Of a stretch of DNA of 64,000 nucleotides, positions 10,711-20,928 are shown one piece after another (position 1 is the first letter of the stretch; every line of letters starts with the position of its first letter). The stretch spans positions 15,154,486 through 15,218,485 of the forward strand of contig NC_092365.1 in the NCBI RefSeq assembly GCF_030848805.1, read 5' to 3'. The position numbers and the translations under genes are program-made. Origin of the DNA: Temnothorax longispinosus (taxonomy: Eukaryota > Arthropoda > Insecta > Hymenoptera > Formicidae). Under the pieces are notes generated by a model. That model made no database searches, had not been told where the DNA came from, and saw only the letters and a list, made by a program, of their open reading frames with translations.

Positions 10711-13700
10711 CCCGTAAGGACCCTCGTATTACGGATGCATCTCTCTCTCTTTCTCTCTCCCCTCATCTCTCCACCCGCGCGAAATGAATCACGCGACGCT
10801 GGAGCATCATCTCGTCGCGCGAACTCGCGCAACGCACGCATACATGCGCGTTCTTGTACGTGCGGATACAATGTATGTAACATCAACAGCGTGTCTCTCC
10901 TCTAGCGATCGATAGCGATAAGTAGCTATGCACTAAAACATGCACAGAGAAAGGGGTATAAAGCTAAACGTATAAACTATTGTACAGATCCACGTTAACG
11001 CGCGGTCCTCGTCCGTCTGCTCCCTGTTTTTCTTCTTCCCCTCCCGCGCGGATTCTCCCGCAACCGTGGACATTTATCTAAATCTTTGACATTCTTACGT
11101 CTCTTCGTTAATACTCCAGCGCGTCAGGATTACCCTAAATGATACAACAATCGGGATGCCGTAGAGATTTTTTCTTTTCATCTCGCAGTCATAAGTGTCG
11201 AAAAATTCCGTCAATAAATTTCAAAATTGCTCTAATTCCTCGATATACAATTTCATAAATAGACGAAGTCGCGTCCCACCAGCTAAGCAGCGGAACCTCC
11301 GTTTATACAACGAATCTCGGTCCAATTCTCACGATATACATCCTCGCGAATGTAAACGTCTTCGTGTAAACTGCAAAAGCCCCCGCCGGCCTTTCTTCAC
11401 TCTTTTTTGCTCAATTCCCGCTTTTCGCCGAACGGACGACGCCGACGATGTCTTGTACCCTTTAGGATTAAGGACGCAGCTGTCGGGAACTAAACCGAGC
11501 CTAAGCTAAGCTATCAATGATCTCGCCTCGCATCGATCGGCTGCAGTCCGCTCGTTGCGCGCATCATGAAAAAATAAATGAGATCACCGTGTCTCTGTGT
11601 GTGCCCTCCTCCTCTCTCTCTCTCCTCGTGGCGATTGTGCCCCTAATACTTCCGCCACGCAACGCAAAGGCATCGTTAATCGTTGATCGGCCGCGGTACG
11701 CGGTTTACTCGCTCAAAGTGGACTCGCGTAATCCTGGGGCAGGACCTGATTGTCCTTGTCTAACAGCTTGAGAAACATCTTCGCCGCTACTCTTTCTCCC
11801 TGCTCGATATAAACTTTATATCCTCGTGCGAAGTCTGTGCTACTGTGGCTAGAAAAAGTGTCGGATCTGAAAATTTGAGAAACCCTGCACTACTGAAATT
11901 AATTCGCGAACAACGCGGAGAGATCTTCCTCGATTTAACTCTCAGACTTTTTTCTTTCTTTGGAAAGCCACGACGACGACGACGACGACGACGATTCGCT
12001 TTCGTCGCGCTCGGTGACGCTCTGGTGTTTCTTTGCGGGTGGCATTCCGATTCTAACGGAAAGTGTCCATTTATAGAACGACAGAACGTCGACGCGTCGT
12101 TCTCGTGCGTCGCACGAGATAACGATTCAGCGCTGTAAATCGATAAGCGAGCGAAACTCGTCGCTTAACTCACAGATAACTTGGCGGTAGGATCTTGAGG
12201 CGGGGACGTTACGTTCCGTGCTTCGAGGATTAAAAAGTTCCCGCGATACTTGCGTAGTTCCCGTTCTTCGAATTCGAACGGCAAACTCACGTTTAATGAT
12301 GCAGTCTCAAGAGGGAGGCTGTCACATAATAATTACAAACTAATTAACAGCCATTGTTTTGTGGTACTTGGGTCTCCGAAGCGCGCTGTGAATACTCTTT
12401 TTCTTCTTTATTATGCCAGAATACGGCCGTTATCTCTAGAGATTAAACTGTAAATTCTTCGGTGCCACTCGCAAACAAACTCCAATTACGTAAAGCAAAC
12501 AATTGCACTACTAAACAAATACAATTGTGGTAAAACTTTATTAGATCTTTCTTTCTTCGTTCAGTGCTATATAAGACAATGATCAGTGTCTCGCTTACTC
12601 AGAATCAATTAACACAGACTTCTTATGCAATTCGACCAGAGATGACGAATAATGACGCGTTAGATTAACTCTTCAAATACCGTACGAACGTGCGTGATTG
12701 GCGATAATTTTTAGAGCAACTCGAACGTTGAAAACTTTCCAAGATTTAAGCTCTTTTCATCGAGCGTCAAAAAAAATAATAAATCTCTAACCAGCAGAGC
12801 TTCGTTAAATAAAACGTATATAAAATAATATATATCTATATTTTTAATCCCCCATCTATATATATTCGCTCAGTATTTGAAGCGTCAATCGAGAGTTTCG
12901 CGACGAATCAGCTGTTACGATACAGGCACTCCACACTGCGATAACGATATCCGATATTTTAATAACTGAGATACCACGCAGTACGACAACAAATTGATAT
13001 ACATTATACATGTTTTCCAGCACTTCAAAATATATACAAAGAATTATGTCGGCCTTGCGCTACGATTATCGCCGGTGATATTACTCAATGATTCGAGATA
13101 CCGATAATTATCGTTAACACGGTACAGAGTATATGGAAAAGGAACATGTTTTGCGTATGGCTACTGAAACGCGGACGGCGCGGCGCGCAGGAAGTCGCGT
13201 CAGTCCGGCGTTCGCTCGCCCAGGCGATATTTAATTAAATGATCTGAGATACCGCGGCGCGATGTGGAACGGGCGTGCGGGAAAAGGAACATCTCGCGTG
13301 CGCATTTCGATACGGTTGATGGGTGCGAGGAGTCGAGCGGCGCGCGGGCCGCGGTCGGCGGCCATAAGTCTTCCACGTAGGTCCGTCCGCGAGCGTCGAT
13401 ACAGCGGCGAGGCTTGGCTGTCGCGCAGCGCCGACAACGCAGCGTATTTACAAACACGGCCATGTAAGGCGAGTTCTCGCCTAATTGCGTCTACACACAC
13501 GCGCACGCACACGCACACTGTCATCGCCGTTGCGTCCCCGGGACTCCCACGCGGGTGAACGAAGGAAAACCTGCTCCCGCCCAGGATCCTTTTATCGTCT
13601 TCCTTCTTCAATGGGGATTCCGATCCATTTTTTCGAGACAATATCCATCCCGAGTCACAAAGGAGGCGTCCGGCGCGGCTCCAGAAAAATCTCGTCCCTT

Positions 13701-13834
13701 TCAAGAAAGAAAAAGGAAGAGAAGAAAGGAAAAGAACGGGATCGAGGAGGCCGCGGGACAAAACGGGGTCTCGTTCACAGCGTGAGCGCAGGAACGTCCG
13801 TAAAAGTTCTCCCCGGGCGCCGTCGCCGGACGCC
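10711..13834. other. Downstream (probable 3'UTR and intergenic) region of the FRAT-like gene
   Basis: The minus-strand FRAT-like gene ends at 13835, so part of this stretch should be its 3'UTR. A candidate AATAAA on the minus strand lies near 12538-12543 (plus-strand TTTATT). A GAC/CGA trinucleotide run is at about 11970-11993, and a CA-rich run at about 13494-13520. Long frames around 13231-13950 are antisense or out-of-frame products of GC-rich sequence and are not called. Confidence 0.35.
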
Positions 13835-14461
13835 TCACAGTTCCAGGGGCTCGTACATCGGCGGTAACGGCTCGTCCTCGGAGTCGTAGAAGTACGGTTT
13901 CCTACGGTATCCGCCGCCGCCGCCGCCGCCGCCGCTGGACCGTCGCACATCGTCGTCCTCGTCGTCCACCACGTCGTCCTCGTCCACCTCCGAGCTCGAG
14001 AGCTCGTCGAGGTTCTCCTGCAGCCTCTTGACCGCCTCCTTGATGAGGCCGCCCTCGCGCAGCAGCTCCTGGAGCACCTCGTACGGGTCGTCGTCCACTC
14101 TGCTTCTCTCGCTCCTCTTTAGATGGTTGTGATAATGGTGGTGATGGTGGTGATGATGATGACCGGCGATCACGTGATGCTGCTGTTGTTGCTGTTGCTG
14201 CTGCTGCTGGCCGTTGGACCGCAGACCGCAGACCTCGCAGCCGGCAGCCGGATCCGCCCAGGAACGCGCCGGCACCCGGTACGGCGACGGCCGGCTGTTC
14301 TTGTGGCTGATGCTGGACTTGGCCTTCAGGCTGGACAGCCGTAGGTTCTCCTTGATCTGCGACACCAGCAGGTCGACGTCGCGCGCCAGGAAGGCGTCCG
14401 CCTGCGCCGCGCCGTCCGGCATCACGCCGATCAGATACGTCGTCTCCTCGGCGCTCGGCAT
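13835..14461 (-). CDS. FRAT/GBP-like GSK-3-binding protein
   Basis: FRAT (GBP) proteins bind glycogen synthase kinase 3, displace it from Axin and so favour Wnt/beta-catenin signalling. This 208-residue single-exon frame contains DDDPYEVLQELL followed by GGLIKEAVKRL (residues 123-148, bases 14018-14095). That matches the GSK-3-binding helix of vertebrate FRAT (DDDPHRLLQQL, NLIKEAVRRL). A second match is near the N-terminus: DVDLLVSQIKENLRL (residues 28-42) against EVDRLVAQIGETLQL. Between them lie a 10-glutamine run (85-94) and a histidine tract (101-113). An acidic stretch, eight glycines and a C-terminal SEDEPLPP segment follow. I chose the ATG at 14461 because FRAT proteins start near the VDRLV motif; an in-frame ATG at 14569 would add 36 arginine-rich residues. 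The helix match is strong; function in insects is inferred. Confidence 0.75.
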   Translation of the reverse strand: MPSAEETTYLIGVMPDGAAQADAFLARDVDLLVSQIKENLRLSSLKAKSSISHKNSRPSPYRVPARSWADPAAGCEVCGLRSNGQQQQQQQQQQHHVIAGHHHHHHHHHYHNHLKRSERSRVDDDPYEVLQELLREGGLIKEAVKRLQENLDELSSSEVDEDDVVDDEDDDVRRSSGGGGGGGGYRRKPYFYDSEDEPLPPMYEPLEL

Positions 14462-17301
14462 CCTCGCGCGTTCGCTCCTCCGTTCACGCTCTCGGCACAC
14501 GGAGAACGCGATACGAACTATCGAGTCCGTAGTAAACAGACTGTGCAATGGGGACTCTTGATTCTCCAAAGGCTTTGTGTGAGTGTTTTCGTCCTCTCTC
14601 CTTCTGATCCCCGATATGTTGCCGTCTCTCCCTCTCTCTTTCTTCTCACGCTGGTATTTCCACCTCTCTCTCTCTTACGGTGTGTTTACCTGGGGTCGAC
14701 AGTCCCCTGCAACTACAATAACACCCAGGCAGAAGGTAGAGGGGGAAGGCGGGGAAAGGAGAGATCGCTGCAGTATCCTTCCAGGAAAACAAAGTTCCTT
14801 CTTGTGAACGAGAGAAAAAAAAGAGTCTCAGCGGGGAGCCGTAGACCCCTTTTTCCCACGACGAAGCGATACCACGCCACACGGTTCGTTCCCCGATTAG
14901 CGACTCGCACTCGACGTCGTCGCCGACACGTCAACAATAATACACAGCGGCGGCGTGTATATATACGAACGGTGTAATCCGCGACACGGGCACGGGCAGG
15001 CGCGTCCGTGCGTAATCGGACGGGACGCGCGTGATTCACTGGGCAAATACGCGCGGCGGCGATATCCTCCGTCGCTGCTCCCGGCGCGCCGCCGGCGGGC
15101 TCTCTCGCCCGCTCGCTCGCTTTCTCGAAACGTCCGTCGGCGAAACGTACGACGGGAGTCGCGCGCGTCCAAGCGCGGCTGGCTGTTGAATGAAACGCCC
15201 GCGCGAGCAGCCGAGTACGAGCGTGCGGGCTAATCTACGCGCATAAACAAACGCACACGAGCGCGCCGCGCAGCAGCAGCAGCAGCTGCGGGTATACACG
15301 CGCACACAGGCACACGGGTCTCCTCTCCACGCTACGCGCTACACCAGCGGCGCATTGTTTTGCTTCCAGGCCGATCGAACGTACACACACATACACACGC
15401 ACGCACGCACAGTGTCTGCGCCCGAAGCTCTCTCGCTCGCTCTCTCTCTCGCCGAGGATCGGTGCGGCAGGTTGCACAACGCGCGCATACGCTCGTTACA
15501 CGCACCTACTCCGCTCCGATGAGGTAACGCACTGAGGGGTGGGAGAGGAGAGAGAGAAAGAGGAGGCACACGGAGAGAGCGATTATTTTGGCCCGACGGG
15601 AAGATGGGGTATCTCGCGCGGCGCTCCCGCTTTCGAATCGGATACTCCAGCCGACGTTCCTCGAGCCCTTATCTTCTATTTTCCTCTCCGCCCGATTTCC
15701 TCTATTTATAAATCTCTCCTATTTTTTTCTTTATCCTGAGGTAGTCTCAATTCTCCACGGCTTGCCTCCGCACACTCCACTTGTTACTTGCCGACGGCTC
15801 CTGCAGTTTCGATTTAAATGTCAGTCGGAACTCGCCGCACGCTCCGACCTCGAGGTAGTCTCGGTTACTCCGGTTCTCGGGTGCCACGGTGCCGACCCTC
15901 CACTCGCCGAGTAACTCGCTCGCCGAATTTGTTCGCCGTTCGAGAAAACGTCCCCGCTCTCTCTCTCTCTCTATGCGCTCCCGGCTCCTTTGTTTATCTG
16001 GCGTGACTCGACCGCGCGCGACAAACGTCCGACGGGATCACTTTTGCGCGAGCGGAGCGGAGCGGAGTAGCGCCAGCACGGGCACGGGCACAGGCACAGG
16101 CCTCAGCGAGCCACGGAGAGCGAAGAGCGAGCGGCCGCCCGTTCGTCCGCCAGCGCCAGCCATGAACCTTCTACTCTGTTATTATTGTTTTGGTCGGGCG
16201 GCGCATGCGCCCGGCCGCTTCCTCGCCGTCCGCCCTCCGCCGCGCCGAGCCGAGCCGAGCCGGTGCCCTTCCCCGTCCGTCCCCGCGCTCGCCGGCTCGT
16301 GTAAACAAACCGTTAACTCACGGGTCCCCGGCGAATCGATAATACTCCTCGCCTCGCCGCTACCCCGTTCCGTGTTCTCTCTCTCGCTCGGCCTCCCGCC
16401 CTCCCACCGCTCTCCTCGCTCCACGCTCGCCGCGTTCTGTTCGGTTTTAAGAAAGCGCGCACGCATCGCTGCCGATCGGAAAACGCCTTTGTCGTATATC
16501 CGTGGAACACGCCACGGCTGATAAGACGCCTTCGAGACGCAAATTTCATAAACGAAGCGTTTGCTCATAATTCTTTTGTGTGCACACACGCGGATCTCTC
16601 ATCTCTCTCGAAAGCGTGGCGATTTTGAACGAAATATCGCGAGAAAGGGGGGAATCGAGAGCGAGGAGAAGGACGGAGGGGCAGCACGTCGATGAGAGAA
16701 CAGGGCAGGAGGGAGGAGAGGGGGACATCGATGCGCGCGGATCAAGGTTACACTCGGGCACCTCCTCTACGTCATCCCTCGTTGTGTTTATACGCGCGTG
16801 CGCTCAGCGTGCACGCACACACACGCTCGTCCTTGGGACGAATCATTCATTATCGCGTCCACGTAATGCTCCGAGCGTATTACGTCCACGAAAACTCAGC
16901 GGCGCGATCGGGTTTCCCTCTGATAACTTAAAACAATACACATTAGAAGAAGGGAGACTACCCATACAGGACAGAATAAAAATATGGTTGGTCAAGGCTA
17001 AAGAAAGAATTCGATCTAAATTCAAAAGAATTCAATGAATCGAATCTTTAGTTTGTATATTGCACTGAAGTTTTATTTTCGTTTCCTTTACATGTCATTT
17101 TATCATTATTTATTTCAGATAGTTTAGAGATAGATATTTAGTATTTGTGTTGAGTAATGTTCAGAGGAAACGAATGGCTTGGTATTTTATCGAGTATTAC
17201 AATACATTTAATTCTTTTGATTAAAAAAAAATACAAAAATACATGAGTGTTTGGAGTATCAAAATTTCTTATCTTATTCTACTGGTTTGTAATTGGTTAA
17301 T
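14462..17301. promoter_or_regulatory. GC- and CpG-rich upstream block of the FRAT-like gene
   Basis: This block is CpG-rich and full of CT/GA, CA and GAGCG/GAGCC simple repeats (for example AGCGGAGCGGAGCGGAG near 16050-16065). It is the expected position of the FRAT-like promoter and 5'UTR on the minus strand. The right end (17.04-17.3 kb) should include the HAUS3 3'UTR, with a minus-strand AATAAA at 17077-17072. Long overlapping frames on both strands are arginine/serine-rich and not supported as genes. No TATA box could be assigned. Confidence 0.4.
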
Positions 17302-19801
17302 TTACCGATTTGATTTACTATCTCCAAAGTGAGACTCATTCGCTTTTTGTTTCGCTTCCTCGTATCTCATTCTTAATGTGTCAGGCTTCGCCAAGAACCT
17401 CTGCCACAAAATGTCCTTCTCGCGTTCTAGATTGGCGTCCATCCTCTGCGACACGAGAATTATTAGCAAATGTCATATGATTTTCAGGAAATTGATAGAT
17501 CAGGATATTTATAGCTGTACCATTCGTTCTTTGAATTGATTCCTGATCCTAGTTATTTCTCCTTGCACCTCTTGAACTACCGCGGATATTTCCTCGCACT
17601 TGGAACTTATTTCGTATGAAATTGGCCTGAGGCTGATTGTCGGCCCATTTTGTGTCTCAGCCGTGTAATCTTTATCGATTTCGTTCTCTCTAAATCCACA
17701 GAAATATACAAAAATAACGTATCATCGATATACGAGATTACTACTAATAATACTTACAATTTCTGTAATTTGTCGATTTTATTAGTCATATATGTTTCCA
17801 ACATTGATTTCTTCTTCTCCGCGTTGTCGGTTATCAAGTCATTGTATTTTTTCAATGCGGTAGAGAGCGACTCATCTGAGATATCATCACCGAGCATCAT
17901 GGACATAAATATTTGATTAAATGCATTGTACGTTTTTGAAGATTGCGTTACAAGAGCCGCATACTTATCCTGTTCTTGCTGCATAACTTCCTACACATTA
18001 TATTTTTATTAAAATACATTAAATTAGAAAGAAAATAAACTCATAAAAAATACTAATAAAATTACTAACGCATCTTGCAGAAGAGAGCTTGTATTCCGTG
18101 ATAATGTAATGACGAGCATCGGCGATGAATTCAGCAACCTCGCGCAGGCAGCGAAATTGCATTTCCATTAACATGCACAGCAAGTCCACATGAACATGTC
18201 CGTGCTCTCCTGCGAGAGAATGTAAATTCTTGAGGTTCTCGAGACGAGCTTTCCTCCGTTCGAGACGGGCGAGTGCGTCGTTCTTCAAGATCTTTATTGT
18301 CTCCATTTCCGCATATTGCACTACCTCCGGCAACTGTTGGTCCCGCAAAAACTCAACATTCTGCTCCAAGATATCCCTTTTCACGGTTAACGTTTGTATC
18401 TCGTCACTGTTCATAAATAATAAGATATACATTTAAGTGTATAGCGTGTTTTTTGTTCTTGTCTCCATGTCCAAACCATAAAACAACATTAATTATTGTA
18501 GTATCAATTTAACTTAATGCGAATTTATACTTACTGCAATTTACTATCCCCGGGCACTTTCAAAACTCCACCATTGTAGATATCTTGTGCGCATTGTAAC
18601 ATTGCCATGTAAATTTTTTCTTGAACACTAGCATTAATCTGTTCCAATTTAGAATTGGATAAGCTATATAAAAAAAATAACAAATTGTAAACACATTGTT
18701 TAATAAATCAAAAAAGAATATTTTCGTGTTTACTTACTTTGTCTTACACAAGAACAATTCTTGCATCCTCTCGTCCATCTGCTTGTCCCTGTTGTCACTT
18801 ATTAGAGATCCGTAATCTGAATCCTCTTCTTGCTCTTCCTTGTTGACACTAGTTCCAAACTGCTTCTTTATGTAAATACCCAGATAGTGATTGTAGAGTT
18901 CTATTTGCTTGATAAACAGGTCAACAGGCATTTGTGACCATAACACCGCGCTGCCTTGCTGAAGAAGAAAAAAATAACAATCAGAGTGAGAAAAATTCTT
19001 GTAAAACTAGTTACAAAACTTGCGATAGTCACATTCTTAGCCGCATCGGCATACACATTCAGAAGACTCTCGATATCCTTAGAAAACTGACAATTATCTT
19101 TATCAAATTCCTTCAGAATAACGCTGCAATCGTCATATGCCTTTTCCGTTTCAATCTGCTCTTTGTTCAGCATGATTTCTGCTTCTTCGATGTCGTCATC
19201 CAGCTTGTTCTCGACCTCTCTGCAATAAAGTCATCTCTCTAAGTGTCTAAGTTATTCAACTAGTACACAGATAGTCCAAGAAAGAAATAAAAAATTTTAT
19301 AAGAGTCCTTACTTTATAACTTTTATACTGTGTCTCAACGACTGAAGATACTCCTCGTCTTCTCTGCAGCTTTCCTTCAACGCTTCGTATTCCACAAAAA
19401 GATCCTCCCGATGTGTATCGTCCAGGCTGACAAGCTGCAACAAGTCCGGGCAATCTTTGGTGGCCTCTTCCAACGCGGCGTCCAACACTTCGTCCTTTAA
19501 CCACTCGCCCGCGTCTTCCAATGTATTTTTTCTGTAAATAAAAAGTAGAAACTGTGTCAGAAATCCAATCCTACTGCTCTAGCTTGACTGTGATTCTTGA
19601 AAGAAGCATCTCATACAATTTTATCTCCTCGTTAGAGAGAACATTGACGCTGCTCACGTTCTTGCAAAACCATTCCAGAAAAGGCTGCGTGCTCGGCTCG
19701 TCGCAGATCTTGCTCAAGATCTCGGACGTGGTCCCCGATGACAGATCCGGACGTAGCCCGCGTAGCTTGTTGTAGAGCAATTTACCGGTGATAACGCTCA
19801 T
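17302..19801 (-). CDS. HAUS3: HAUS augmin-like complex subunit 3 (dgt3)
   Basis: Augmin recruits gamma-tubulin to existing spindle microtubules so that new ones branch from them; HAUS3 is a coiled-coil subunit of its core. Nine exons join in frame: 19801-19575, 19531-19313, 19219-19015, 18958-18738, 18663-18535, 18406-18070, 17990-17758, 17689-17521, 17445-17302. The total is 627 residues (human HAUS3 is 603). The N-terminus has the family pattern FLEWFCKNV..VNVLSNEE (human FLKWFCGNV..QNVLSERE). Later parts include Y.KKQFG (human YTKKQFF) and SLP/QLPEVVQYAEM (human SLPAVVRENAQL). The C-terminal end is charged and helical. Most of the chain is predicted coiled coil by eye (K/E/L/Q-rich heptads). 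The donor of exon 3 is uncertain: GTAACT after 19015 or GTGACT 18 bases earlier, both in phase 0. The gene is head-to-head with UBXN7, 1.1 kb apart. Confidence 0.9.
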
Positions 19802-20928
19802 CTTCCTTTGTTATCAGACTTCTCGCCTGGCCTTCTCTTTCGACTCTTTCTCGGTTCAGTTTCAGTTAAAGAGTTCCCGATCGTATCTCACACATCACGT
19901 CAGAACTAAACAGCTCCTCCCGCGTCTCGCAACGTGCTACTTTCAACGGTATTGCGTTTGACAACCGTTTGAATCTTTGCATCCAACCGTATCGGAAGGA
20001 ATTACGTCGCCAGCGGCCAATCAACCTCAACCTCGCGTCAAAGCTGTAAGTGCAGAAGTCGCGCCATCTCTTTAAATGCTTTCTAATTATCATATTACCC
20101 GTAAATATCGAAGATCGGTAAAATCACTTAAGATTCAATCGTCGATAACTACCTCCCTCCTACCTTTCTCCTATATTCGTTATTTTATTGGTATTGAAAA
20201 AACGTTACAAAATATCAGAAATAATCAAATAAGAAAAATTACAAATGCTTTAAATAATTTTAAATATTTCAAAAACTTTAAATCGAAATATAAGACATCT
20301 TCAAAATTAGACTTCAATAACGTAAATAATAATTATATCATCGCATTTAAAAATTAAATCTCTTTGCAAATATATAATTTTACTGTAAATCTTTTATCAA
20401 AATTATACATTCTAAATATAAGATTTTAGATTTTTACTAAATGAAAAATAGTATTTCTCTTCATCGTGGAAATAATTGAATTAAAATTATATTGATTTGT
20501 CACAAAATTACAAATATAGTTTCGAATTTGAGTAATCTTAACGGTAGTAAATACTTCGAGAAAATTCGTGATAATTCGAGTAAGAACAGGTAAGAACAGG
20601 CAAGAAGAAGGATCTTGCGCGTCGGATAGTGCGATGTAGAAAGCGCATATGCAGTCAGCTACTAGGCAGCAGAGTAGGGTGATCCAGGCGATGCAGCGTG
20701 TTGTGATGCTCGAGATGTCATTCGCTGCATGGTGAGTGGTGGTACTGGTGGACCTGGTGGGCAGGAGAGCGAGAGTGAGAGAGGGAGAGAGGGACTGAGA
20801 GAAAGAGGGGAGAGAGACAGAGACGGAAAGAGATTCGGATTGGAGATATTTTTCTTCTGCGAGCGGGTATTTGTGTGAGAGAAGAAAGACTAGAAGAGGA
20901 AAATCTTCCCGAGCTCGTGGTAGCCACG
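19802..20928. promoter_or_regulatory. Shared upstream region between HAUS3 and UBXN7
   Basis: The two genes are transcribed away from each other with 1127 bp between their start codons. The HAUS3 side (19802-20060) is mixed composition; 20100-20560 is AT-rich; 20750-20930 is a GA-rich stretch that is probably UBXN7 5'UTR. No TATA box stands out. A shared or paired promoter is inferred from the layout only. Confidence 0.5.

Noticed and set aside
13231..13950. 239-codon minus-strand frame overlapping the FRAT-like gene
   Set aside because: It reads the FRAT-like 3' end in another frame and has biased composition; the FRAT frame has the conserved motifs.
16900..17038. Basic C-terminal frame LKQYTLEEGRLPIQDRIKIW on plus
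   Set aside because: Looks protein-like and may be a retroelement scrap, but there is no family match I can name and the upstream frame is noise.
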